Source: Planococcus citri (lineage: Eukaryota > Arthropoda > Insecta > Hemiptera > Pseudococcidae). Taken from it: a stretch of 64,000 bases of DNA. The first letter of the stretch is position 1; each line of letters begins with the position of its first letter. Shown here one piece after another: positions 22,501 through 34,451 of the stretch. Where the stretch lies: positions 73,780,001-73,844,000 of the forward strand of contig NC_088679.1 in assembly GCF_950023065.1 (NCBI RefSeq). The letters are read 5' to 3'. A model generated the notes under the pieces. It did no database searches and was not told where the DNA came from. It worked only from the letters and a program-made list of their open reading frames with translations. The translations under genes were made by a program, and so were the position numbers.

Positions 22501-24923
22501 ACCAACGTGAATAATTTCTTAAATCCTACTCCCTTAGGTACATATATCAATATCTAAGAGTTTTGGGCCATTCTGGAGCCTCCAGCGATTGGCATACGCT
22601 CAATGGAAACTCTCATAGGACAGTTTTCGTTACACAATCATCTTGGTTAACTCGTAATCTCCGACTGAAGTTGTAAGTGTTCAAATTAAGTAATTTCTGG
22701 CCCTTTAATAGCGATTTGAAATTTCTGGAGAAAATTATTACAAATTGCAGGAGGCTACACGAATGACTCAAACCTACGTTGTTAAATGTTTGGGAGTTGA
22801 TTTGGAGGAATAACTCATTTTTTGGTTCACTTGGCTTGAAAAAAATTACTTAGAGAATAATTGGAATATTATTAATATTTGCTTTGCTACGTTGAGAAAA
22901 ATGAATTCAAAATTTGGAATCAGCTTCTCTGAAAACCCTAGGTCATTACAACTTCTTCAATCCAACGACAGCCTAGGGTTTCACGCAGCAGTTAGGTCCA
23001 GAAGACCCGTATCGAAAAAGTAAGTTGACATTTAAAATTAGTACGCTTGAAAACACGACAGGATTTCTCCAAATTTTTCTAAAACTTGCTCAGCTTATAG
23101 CTTTTATACCAAGACAGTGAGAGTTGAAATTTTGACATCAGCATAATTGAGAGCGTGACAAACGATATGCCAAGTAAATTTGTAATTTCAAAGTTGATCA
23201 AAAGAGTGGTTTACATTTTTTTTGAAATTACTCTCGATCATGAGCTACCTTTTGGAAATAGAAAGAATACTACTCAAGGAAATTTCAGCAAAATCGGAAA
23301 ACTTGAACCCAAACCAAGACTGATTATGCTTGGAATGACTCAAAATTTCAACAATTCTTCAGCGAGCGACTCGATTTTGGATATTGTTCCAAGCAGAATG
23401 CCGGAAATTTACTGATGCAATTCAAGTCAGGTAAAATTCAAATATCATTATGTATGCTTTGATGCACTATAAAGAGGAGGGAGATGACAAGGGGAGAATC
23501 GAAAATGTTCCGCATGATAAGTTCGGAATGCCCGAACCTATATTAAAAAAGTAAGTTGACATTTAAAATAAGCGCGCTTGAAAATACCACAAACCACAAA
23601 CGACTCAATTTTTTCAATAATCAAAAATTTGTAGGTTGATTATTGATTAATGGGGTCCGAGAAACTCGGTATCAGACAAATGAATTCAAAATCTGAAATC
23701 AGCTCTTCTGAAACCTCAATAAATCATGGGTCCTCCCACGATTCTTCAAATAGGCAGAAAAAAAATACTCACTATGGGTTAGTTTGTTCAGAAGGCCCGT
23801 ATTACAGAAGTAACTAAGTTGAAATTTAAGATTAGCACGTTTACAAACACCACAGCTAATACGACCGTACTGAAGAACAACTCGCATTTTACATTCAGTC
23901 AAAAGTCAGCAGTAAGTAATTTTTTACAGATTCTGCAGCTGATCCAATTTCTTCGATTGTTCAGTAACTTATTCCGGTTACTCTGACACAAAAACGATGA
24001 AAATTCGCCGAATCATCAGTGAAAATCTGGATGACGAATTGCATCAATAATGGTAGTGGTTACCTCGGAAGTTCCTGACTAAATATAAATGTAAATAGTT
24101 CACTGACCTAGCGAATTTTCATCCGATGGGAGTAGAAATGTCAGCGAAGAGGCACTAGATTTTGCGTATTGATACTCAGAACTTACGAAAATCTGCTCAT
24201 TAATTAATCAGTGATAATCCATTGATTCACAGTACACAATTATCTACTCGGGCGATAATGCATAGAATTGGAATACTTATCATAAAATCAATTTGAAATT
24301 CGGAATCAGCTTCTCTGAAGACCCAACAAATCATACCTAGGTCATTACGACTTTTTCAATTCAACATGAAGCAATTAGTCGTGAATCAGAAATTTCGGTC
24401 CAGAAGACCCCTATCGAAAAAGTAAGTTGACATTTAAAATAATTAGTGCCTACGCTTGAAAACACTGCAAATTGCAAACTACAGGATTTTTTCAATTTTT
24501 TCCAAATATTTTTAGAATATAATAGTACAGTGTAGTAGCTTCTATCAAGTGCTCACGTGCTGGGTATCTGAAGCAGATGGAATACCGTGACGTAGGACGA
24601 AGACCTTAAATGATGGTTAGGTGCATTTTTGACCAAGAGGAGAATGCTTCAATCGAGAAATGAATCAGAAATCTATCAGAAACTTCAAATCAGCTCTTCT
24701 GAAACCTCAATAAATCAAGGGTCACACGATTCTTCAAATAGGTTGAAGAGAAATTCCACAATTTTACCATAATACACACTTGTAATGTTCAAAATGACAA
24801 TGGCGCGCGATTCGAGTAGTAAAATACAATTCAGGCAAGAGTCAATAAAGCCAGTAAGTAATTTTTTACAGATTCTGCAATCAATGCTAATTCCATCGAT
24901 TCTTCAGTAATTTATTCCAGTTA
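19537..24923 (+). repeat. Higher-order repeat array, segment 7 (best-ordered units)
   Basis: Nearly uninterrupted units in the order A, A2, KPRLI monomer, B, C, D. Donors: A 20006, 21651, 23020, 24422; B 19554, 20765, 22189, 23551; C 19814, 21014, 23810; D about 21157 (degenerate), 23912, 24854. From A at 23020 to A at 24422 the unit is 1.40 kb. A GAEI block (22389) and an NNFFNP block (22509) replace part of one unit. Frame examples: EPKPRLIMLGMTQNFNNSS at about 23300-23360; a similar frame at 20500-20625. Confidence 0.9.
22509..22640 (+). pseudogene. NNFFNP-type exon copy 1 (decayed)
   Basis: Related to 46014-46145 and 58693-58812: NNFF-P-P-Y, then HSGASS-R-TLIGNS in the better copies. Here the first part reads through TAA after NNFL. 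The central palindrome CTGGAGCCTCCAG encodes SGASS. The function of the peptide is unknown. Confidence 0.5.
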
Positions 24924-25862
24924 GGGTAAATCGCCAGTGGTTGACACTTGTGTAATTGCTTCGTTCAGTTTGATTTTTTGGCAACACTGATACTAGCATG
25001 ACGTAATTTATACCTTGCTTGTACATCACCATGACTTTCAAACCTTTTGCTCATTTCAATGTGGCGTCATTCGAGTTATAAATTTTTATAAAAAAATTTG
25101 TGAAATTTCAGCATCATAATTGATGTGAAAGTATTTTACAATAAATTTCATAAATCAAAAAGTTTATTCTTTTTCTGAAAACTAATGAGATATCCAGAAA
25201 GGTATTGAAATGTAGATGACGTTGGTCATCTAGATATACTTCATTCTTACTTTTTGATCAGAAATAAGCCGGTTGTCAGTGGAGGCTCCAGAACTGCTCA
25301 AAACGGTTTGAAACAGTTTCCAATCGATTTGACATGTCGAAAACAGGGTGTATCCCAAATCTCAGCTGTCTTGGTCAATTCGGTAAAATTTTGATTTTTT
25401 CCCTCATTTTTGGCCTATAAATTAATGATTTTCAAAAATTCACCAAAAATCGAAAAACGCACTTTAGCACTTGAAATTTTGACAGGTGATAAATTTTTGC
25501 TTGATCTTTCTAACTACATACCTTTCTACAGTTTGAAAAATTTTGTGCAAGTCCTATGGTTCTTGGAACGCAAAATCTGCGATTTCGGCTGACCTGTCAA
25601 TCAAAATAGCCGCCAATTTGTATGTAGATTGTAGGGCCACTTTTTTTTTTTTAGTACAAGGGCTAGAAATGTTCCTCAGGACTCCCCCTTTAAGAAAAAA
25701 GTTGTCCCGGAGGATCGACTGCTGGGGGGTGCAATTTATCCTTAAGTGGGCTCCCCGACTAAATACAAAAGACAAAATCAGTGATTTGACATCGATTTGA
25801 TAAAAAATTTGGCTTAAATCGGATAATGAAAAATTATCCGACTTTTTTTGATCGGTTAATTA
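24924..25862 (-). mobile_element. Dispersed repeat insertion, inverted relative of 61130-61580
   Basis: Interrupts a D block (TTATTCCAGTTA / AATGCAGAGAAT). Several blocks are reverse complements of the region near 61130-61580: GGAGGCTCCAGAACTGCTCA with CGGTTTGAAAC; GATTTCGGCTGACCTGTCAA; CTTTAAGAAAAAAGTTG next to a G-run. No transposase. Open frames at 25410-25800 on both strands have no domain. Family unknown. Confidence 0.6.
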
Positions 25863-28800
25863 AAATGCAGAGAATAGGAATAACCTTATCATTAATATTT
25901 TTGCTTTGCTGGTTTGAGATTAGAAGGGGATGCTGATCAAAAAATGAATTCGAAATTTGAAATCAGCTGTTCTCTGAATACCCAGCAAATCGTACTCTGG
26001 TCATTATAACTTTTTTCAAATCAATAGAAAACCCATTAGAAGAGGATAGGTCCAGAAAACCAGTATCAAAAAAGTAAGTTGAAATTTAAAATTAGCACGC
26101 TTGAAAACACCGCAAATTGAAAACGACAAGATTTCTTTATTTTTATCAAAAAATTTGTACAGCCTACGTAGCTTCTATCAAGACAATGCATTGAAATGTT
26201 AAATCAGCACTATTGAGCATACCTACCAAGTCATTTCGAAATTTCAAAGTTTATTACCAAAAGAGTGGGGTAAATATTTTTTAAATTACTTTCAATTAGG
26301 TACCATTGCAGCAATCACGAGCAATAAGACTACAAAACTGGTCATTAGCCTACGACAAGAAATCAGCAATAGAAATAGAAAGAACATCACCCAAAAAAAT
26401 TTAGGCAATATCGGGAAACTTGGACACAGCAAACGAAGACTGATTGGACTTGGAATGATCCAAATTTCAACGTTTCTTCAGTGAACGACTCGACTCGATG
26501 ATGGATATTGTTCCACACCAGCAGAATGGCGGAAATTTACTGATATTTAAGTAAGTAACTTTTTACTGGTTTTGAATTAATTTCATCGATTCCTCAGTAA
26601 CTCATACGTAACTCATGTAGGTAATATCAAACGATACAAAGTTTGGGTTTCTGGAAGCTTTGGTCACCTACATGTATTGTGGTGAGGATTACCATAGCTC
26701 GTGAAAATGTAAAGGAATTTTTGAAGAATGCGCAGTCACGGCAGATTATGGATTTAATCATCGTCGAACGAATAAGTTAAAATCAGCTCTTTTGAAACCT
26801 CAATAAATCATGGGTCACAAGATTCTTTAAATAGGCTAAGAAGAAATACATACCACAATACATTTCAACCAGTAGAAGTATTCAATCAAAAGTCAATAAA
26901 TCCAGGAAGTAATTTTTTTTACAGATTCTGCAGTCTATGCTATAATTCCATCGATTCTTCAGTACCTAACTCATTCTGGTTACTCTGAGACAAAAATGAT
27001 AAAAATTCACCGAATTATCAGTAAAAATCTAGATCGCCAATTGAATCAATAGTATTAGTGGTAACCGAAGTCCTGGCTGAATAAATGAGAATGGTTCTCT
27101 AAACTAAGTGGTAGTGAATTTTCATCCGATATAGGAATTGTAATATCAACGAGGTACTCGATTTTGGATATTGTGACTCAAAACTGCCAACTAAATTATC
27201 ACTGAGAACGCATATTGATTCACATTAGATATCGTAAAAGTAAGTTGAAATTTAAAATTAGTACGCTTGAACACACCGCAAATTATAAACGACAGGATTT
27301 CTCTGATTTTTTCCAAAATTTGTAGAGTACCTTAATGGCACTGCTGAAGTACATAGCTTCTACCAAGACAATGAGTTAAAATTTTAAATCAGCACAATTG
27401 AAAACGTCACAGACAAAATGACAATGCCAATTCGTAATTTCAAAGTTGATCAAAACAGTGAGGTAAATATTTGTGAAATCACTCTGAATTAGGCTACCTT
27501 TAATACACCGCAAACAGATTTTCTTCGAGTTGCACCAATCACGAGAAATTAGCTAACAAAACTGAGCATCTTACGACAATACATTTTCAGTCGTTGGAAA
27601 AATAGAAAGAACACGTACCAAAAAATTTCAGCGAGATCGGAAAACTTGGACCCAAACTAATAAGACTGACTTTTAGACTTGGAATGACGCTTTCAACGAT
27701 TCTTCTGCAAGCGACTCGATTTTGGATATTGTTCCTAGCAAAATACCGGAATTTTACTGATACAATTCAAATTAGCAGAATTCAAATATCATAAATTATG
27801 ATTTGCTGCTCTGTGAAGAGGAGAAGGACGACGAGGGGCGAATCAACACCGCGTATCTATGTAGCGCGATCGGAGTTTCCCAATAAAAAACTTGAAAAAA
27901 GTAAGTTGACATTTAAAATTGGCGCGCTTGAATTTCGAAAATACCACAAATCATAGACGACCCATGTTTTTCAATACCTATTTCAAAAATTTGTCGGTTG
28001 ATTGCGAGGTCAGAGAAACTCGTATAAGAAAAATGAATTCGAAATTTGAAATCAGCTTTTCTGGCACCTCAATGAATCATGGGTCACACGATTCCTTAAA
28101 TAGGTTAAGAAGAAATTCCACTGTAATAGACATCTAGTAAAATCAGTTCAGAGGCCCGTATTAATGAAGTAAGTTGACATTTAAAATTAGCGCATTTAAA
28201 AACACCACAGCGGATACGATTGTTTCAAAATTTTAAAAATTGGTGCGCCGATTATAAAACCCAAAGATTGCATCAATATAACTACGTGACATTTAGTCAA
28301 CTCAAACGTCAATAAAGCCAGTAAGTAATTTTCTACAGATTCTGCAGCTAATGCTAATTCCATCGATTCTTCAGTAACTTATTCCGGTTACTCTGGCACA
28401 AAAATGATGAAAATTCACCGAATATTCCAGTGAAAATCTAGATCACCAATTGCATCAATAGTGGTGGTGATAACCGAAGTCCTGACCGAGTAAATGAAAA
28501 TGGTTCACTGATCTAGGGAATTTTCACCCAACAGGATTTAAAATGTCAGCGAGACACTCGATTTTGCATACCACTGTTACTCATAACTGATGAAAATCTG
28601 CTCATTGATTAATAATCAGTGAGAATCCATTTTGATTCACGGTAGATACTCCTACACAATTCAGAGAATCGGGGCATCATTAATATATCTTGCTTCGCTG
28701 CGCTGAGATTAGAAGTGAAATCGGATCAAAAATAGGAATCAGCTTCTCTGAAGACCCAACAAATCACACTCAAGGTAATTATAACTTCTTTCAATTCAAT

Positions 28801-31411
28801 TCTGAACTAATCGGTTCTGCTTGAAAATTAGGTCCCGAAGACCCGTACCAAGAAAGTAGGTAAGTTGAAATTTAAAATTAGCACGTTTGAAAACACCGCA
28901 AATTATAAACAACAGGATAGGTACTCTAATTGTTTCTAAAATTTGTAGAGTAATTGCACAGCACAGTTGCTTCTACCAAGATAATGAGTTGACATTTGAA
29001 ATCAGCACTATGAGAACGTGACAAACGATGTACCTAGGTACCTATACCAAGTCAATTTGTAATTTCAAAGTTGATTAAAACAGTGCGGTAATTTTTTTTT
29101 GAAATTACTCCGTATCTTATAAGGCTAGGCACCTTCAATAAATCGCAAACACATTTTCCTCGAGTTGCAGCAATCACGAGCAACGTAAAACCAGAAAACT
29201 AAGCATTATGACAACTAATTTTCAACAGTGGAAATATAAAAAACACCACTGAAGGAAATTTCAGCAAAATCGGAAAACTTAAACTCAAACGAATGACTGA
29301 TTAGACTAGGAATGGCTCAAATTTCCTATTATTTAAAAAGTAAGTTGACATTTAAAATTAGTGCGTTCGAAAAGAACTCTAACCATAAACGACGCAATTT
29401 TTTCAATATTTCAAAAATTTTTAGATTGATAGGTTTCCAGGAACTCGGTATCGGAAAATTGAATTCGAAACTTGAAATCAGCTTATCTGAAACCTCAATA
29501 AATCATGGGCCACACGATTCTTTAAATAGGCTGCAAAGAAATTATTTCAGTATCGTATACAATTTCATTCTTACATTCAGTCAGTAAGTAATTTTTTTAC
29601 ATATTCTGCAACTGAATAAATATGCTAATTTCATCGACTCTTCAGTAACTCATTCCGGATTACTCTGACACAAAAATTATAAAAATTCGCCGAATAATCA
29701 GTGGAAATCTAGATGGCCAATTGCATCGATAATGGTAGTTAGTGGTTATATCGAAGTTCTGATTAAATAAATGAAAATGGTTCACTAACCTAGCGAATTT
29801 TCATCGGATGGGAATAGAAATGTCAGCGAGGGACTGGATTTCGGATATTGATACTCAAAACTGACGAAAATCTGCTCATTAAATAATCGGTGATAATCTA
29901 TATTGATTCACAGCTAGGTACATATCTACTTGGTCGACATAATGCAAAGAATTGGAATATCATAACCCACCAAATCATGGTTAGGTCATATACATCTAAG
30001 TATTTCAATTCAATACGAAACATTGTTACTCAAAACTGACGAAAATCTGCTCATTGATCAATAATCAGCGAGAATCTATTGGTTCACAGTAGCTAGATAG
30101 GTACTCCTAGACAATTCATAGAATCGGAGTATCAGTATATTTGCTTCGCTGTGCTGAGATTAGAAGTAAAAGCCGATCAAAAATAGGAATTAGCTTCCCT
30201 GAAGACCCAACAAATCACACTCAGGTCATTACAACTTCTTTCAATTCAATTCCAAATCGAAGTCGGAATTCGCGTGAAGATTAGGTCCAGAAGACCCGTA
30301 TCAAAAAAGTAAGTTGAAATTTAAAATTATAGTACGCTTGAAAACACCACAAATTATAAACCACATGATTTCTTCAATTTTTTCGAAAAATTGCAGAGTA
30401 GGTATTGCACAGCCCACGTAGCATTCTACCAAAATATTAAGTTGAAATTTGAAATCAGCACTATTGAGAACGTGACAAACGATATATACCTACCAAATCT
30501 ATTTGTACGATTCAAAGTTTATCAAAAGCGTGGGGTACTTACCTATTTTTTTTTTGGAAATTACTCCTGATAAGGCTGCCTTTAATACATCGCAAACAGG
30601 TTATCTTTGCGTTGCAGCAATGGCCAGCAATTAGATTAGACTACAAAACTGGGTATTACGACAGTAAATTTCCAACGGTCGAAATAAGTAGAAAGCACCC
30701 TAACCAAAAAAAATATCAGCAAAATCGGAAAACTTGAACCCATACTAAGACTGATAGACTAGGAACGACTCGATTTTGAATATTGTTTCAGAACAGAACG
30801 CCGGAAATTTACTGATAAGTACGATTCAATTTCGTAGAAATCAAATATCTTAAATCTTGCCTTGCTATTTAAAATTAGCGTGCTCGAAAATACCACAAAC
30901 CATAGACGACGCAAGTTTTTGAATACTACAAAAATTAGTAGGTTGATTACGGGTTCGGTGGAATTCGGTATCAGAAAATATATGAATCCAAAATTTGAAA
31001 TCAGCTCTTCTGAAACCTCAATAAACCATGGGTCACACGATTCTTTAAATAGGCTAAGGAGACATTCCGCCATTAAAGAAAATTAATTTGTTCAGGAGGC
31101 CCGTATTAATGAAGTAACTAAGTTGAAACTTGAAATTAGCATGTTTAAAAACACCACAGACTCATACGACTGTTTAAAAATTTTAAAAAATTGGTGGGCC
31201 GATTGTGAGGTCGAAGAATTTGATGAAGAATAAATTAGAAGAACATCAGTCAAAAGTCAATAAAGCCAGGAAGTAATTTTTTTACAGATTCTGCAGCTGA
31301 TGCTAACTTAATTGATTCTTCAGTAACTCATTCCGGTTACTCTGACACAAAAATGATGATACAAGTTCACCGAATCATCAGTGAAAATCTAGATCGCCAA
31401 TTGAATCACTA
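25863..31411 (+). repeat. Higher-order repeat array, segment 8
   Basis: Donors: A 26074, 27240 (cassette and GTCCAG lost), 28856, 30309; B 27901, 29340; C 28169, 31114; D 28321, 29584; D donors destroyed (AGGAAGT) at about 26907 and 31270. BTB copy at 26598. Two sister A blocks (28,680-28,860 and 30,110-30,310) share the same internal deletion (CAAAAATAGGAAT) but have different cassettes. Open stretches such as FEISSSETSINHGSHDSL occur at about 30990-31060. Confidence 0.9.
26598..26770 (+). pseudogene. BTB/POZ fragment copy 3
   Basis: Preceded by TTCCTCAG. Frame gives LEALVTYMYCGEDYHSS then TGA; the other frame gives ENVKEFLKNAQSRQIMDLI, then the KFEIS-type core (ISSFETSINHGSQDSLNRLR). Same one-base shift as copies 1, 2, 4 and 5. 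Confidence 0.65.
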
Positions 31412-31643
31412 CACGGAAAAAAAATTAATAAAAATTACTATTTCAGTATAGTAACCGGATCCCATTCAAGAATAATAGTGATTTTTACTCAGACAAAAAA
31501 TACATTTTACCTATAGAATTAGGTAAAATTTATTACTCTCATAGTAAAATTTACTGATCTCATAGTAAAAATCGCGATATTTTTGAATGGGATCAGGTTA
31601 CTGTTTGAAATAGTAAAAATTATCCATAATTTTTTTTTCCGTG
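31412..31643. mobile_element. TA-flanked MITE (Tc1/mariner-like target site)
   Basis: 232 bp with ends CACGGAAAAAAAATTA and its near complement ending TTTTTTTTCCGTG. The inverted repeat extends about 60 bp (including GATCCCATTCA). TA on each side (31410-31411, 31644-31645). The D block continues on both sides. Confidence 0.8.
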
Positions 31644-32756
31644 TAGTAGTAGTAAAAAACCAAAGTCCTGACTAAATATGCATGAAAATGCTTCACTGAC
31701 ATAGCGAATTTTCACCCAATAAGAATTGAAATATCAGCAGATCTCTCGCCAGCGAGAGACTCGATGTTGGAATTAGGTATTGTTACTCAAAACTGACGAA
31801 AATCAACCAATTAAATAATCAGTGAGAATCCATTGATTCACAGTACCAACATATCTACCTAATCGCTCGTACAATGCAGAGAATTGGAATAACCTTATTA
31901 TTATTTGCTAAAAATGAATTAGAAATTTGGAATCAGCTCTTCTCTGAAGACCCAACAAATCGTACTTAGGTCATTATAAATTTTTTCAATTCAATAGAAC
32001 ACCCAGCTAAGAATAAATCACACTTACGGAAAGAAAGGTCCGGACCGAAACATATTATAGGTCCAGAAGACCCGCCGTATCGAAAGTAAGTTGAAATTCA
32101 AAATTGGCACGTTTGAAATCACCGGAAATCGTATTAGACTGTATTTCTTCAATTTTTTCTATTTTGTAGACTAGGTACCTAGTTAATTGCACAGCCCAAG
32201 TACAAGTTAGCTTCTATGTATCAAGACAATGAGTTGAAATTTGAAATCAGCACTGTCGAGAACGTGACAAACGATATACTTATGCCAATCTTCAGTAACT
32301 TATTCCGGTTACTCTGACACAAGAATGATAAAAATTCACCAAATCATCCAGTGAAAATCTACGTACAATAATGCAGAGAATAGGAATATCATTTATATTT
32401 GCTTTGCTTGTTATTTCAAAGTTGATCAAAAAATTTTTTGAAATTGCTCCCGATTAGGCTATTTTTAATGCACCGCAAACAGATTTTTTTAGAGTTGCAG
32501 CAATCACGAGCAGTTTAGACTACAAAACTGGTCATCACGACAACTTTACAAAAGTGAAAATAGAAAGACCACAGACCACTATACCTAAAAAAATTTCAGC
32601 AAAATCGGAAAACTTGAACTCAAACCAGGACTGATGCTTGGAACGACCCAAAATTCCGACGATTTCCACGGAATGAAACGGCAATACTCAATCAAAAAGC
32701 TAGTAAGTAACTTATTTTTACTGGTTTTGAATTACCTAATTTCATCAATTCCCTGG

Positions 32757-32876
32757 AAACTCGTATAATATCAAACGATATGAAGTTTGAGTTGCTGGAA
32801 GCTGTAGTTACCTACATGTATTGTCGTGAGGATTACCAGAGCTCGTGAAAATGTAATGGAATTTTTGAAGAAATGC
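32757..32876 (+). pseudogene. BTB/POZ fragment copy 4, truncated
   Basis: RIISNDMKFELLEAVVTYMY is open, then RED and the common shift. The copy ends after GAATTTTTGAAG, where the sequence jumps to a B block near 32880. It has no CAG acceptor (TCCCTGGAAAC instead). Confidence 0.6.
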
Positions 32877-33865
32877 TTTCCGGAACTGTGAAGAGGAGGA
32901 GGACCAGGGTTCGAATCAAAAAGGTTGGTTCACGTTCGAAATTTTTATAACAAAAGTTCAGAATTCCCATAATAAAAAAGTAAGTTGACATTTAAAATTG
33001 GCGCGCTCGAAAATATCTTGGATATTGTTCCAAGCAGAATAGCGGAAATTTACTGATACAAGTTCATGTTCGTGTAGAATTCAAATACGTAGATATCATA
33101 AAATGATGCGTTGCTGCAAGCTGTGAAGAGGTGGAAGAAAAGGGTGCGAACAAAACAACGCATTCGTCTCAAGTTCAGGATTCCCGTATTAAAAAAGTAA
33201 ATTGGACATTTAAAATTAGCACGCTCGAAAATATCACAAACCATAAACGACAACCGTATTGATGAGGTAAGTTGAAATTTAAAATTAGCGCATTTAAAAA
33301 CATCACAGACGATACGACTGTGCCAATATTTTCAAAAATTGCTGGGCCGATGGTGAAACCCAAGGACTGCAGCACCTCGCATTCAGTCAAAAGTCAATAA
33401 AGCCAGTAAGTAATTTTTAACATATTCTGCAGCTAATGCTAATTTCACCGATTCTGGAGTACCTACAGTTTCGTCCTAAGTTCAGGATTCCCGTATTGAA
33501 AAAGTAAGTTGACATTTAAAATTGACCTGCTCGAAAATACCACGAACCATAAACGACGCAATTTTTTCAATATTTCAAAAATTCGTAGGTTGATTGCGGG
33601 GTCCGAGGAACTCGTATCAGAAAAATGAATCTAAAATTTGAAATCAGCTCTTCTTAAACCTCAATAAATCATAGCTGGACCGCACGATTCTTCAATTAGC
33701 GAAAAAAGAGATTCACCAGAAACTAATTCGCTCATAATAAAGCCAGTAAGTAATTTTTTTACAGATTCTGCAGTCAATGCTAATTTCATCGATTCTTCAG
33801 CAACTTATTCCGGTTACATTGACACAAAGAATCATCAGTGAAAATCTAGATCGCCAATTGAATCA

Positions 33866-34107
33866 CTTTGCAGTAGTGGTAACCGAAGTCCTGACTGAAT
33901 AAATGAAAATGGTTCACTGCAGCTAGGTACTCAATTTTCACCCGATAGGAATTGAAAATTGAGTACCTAGCTGCAGTGAACCATTTTCATTTATTCAGTC
34001 AGGACTTCGGTTACCACTTTGCAGTAGTGGTAACCGAAGTCCTGACTGAATAAATGAAAATGGTTCACTGCAGCTAGGTACTCAATTTTCACCCGATAGG
34101 AATTGAA
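33866..34107. repeat. Duplication with inverted middle copy
   Basis: A 65-bp piece of the D tail (AGTGGTAACCGAAGTCCTGA...CTCAATTTTC) occurs at 33875-33939 forward, 33954-34018 inverted, and from 34026 forward again. The three copies are virtually identical, so this rearrangement is recent. The direct copies are offset by 151 bp. The inverted junctions lie at short complementary motifs (TCAATTTTC / GAAAATTGA). Confidence 0.9.
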
Positions 34108-34235
34108 ATATCAGCTAGGGAATCGATTTTTGATATTTTTACTCAAAACTGACAAAAATCTGCTGATTGAATAGGTTACATGTAGTGAGAATCCATATTG
34201 ATTCACAGTAGGTATAATATTACTTACAAATACAA

Positions 34236-34451
34236 ATGCAGATTGGAATATCATTAATATTTGCTTTGCTGTCCTTAGATTATATAAAAGGGAAAGCAGA
34301 TCAAAAAATGGATTTTAAATTTGGAATCAGTTTCTCTGAAGATCCAATAAATCGTACTCTGCAGGTCATTGCAACTTTTTCAATTCAAAACGAAATATTA
34401 GGTGTACGCATTGTAAAATTCAATCAGGTTCAGAAGACCCGCATCAAAAAA
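34236..34451 (+). CDS. Best-preserved A exon-like frame through the cassette
   Basis: One frame stays open from 34236 through the cassette to the donor at 34452: KGKADQKMDFKFGISFSEDP, then INRTLQVIATFSIQNEI, the cassette part LGVRIVKFNQ and finally VQKTRIKK. It shows that the A-up monomer, the cassette and the micro-block can be translated as one piece. Beyond the donor (GTAGGCAAG) the frame also continues (VGKLKFKISTLENT), so an intron-free reading is possible too. The acceptor is uncertain (TTTGCTGTCCTTAG at about 34277 is the best candidate), so the start is only the first ATG in the open frame. May be a fossil exon. Confidence 0.35.
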
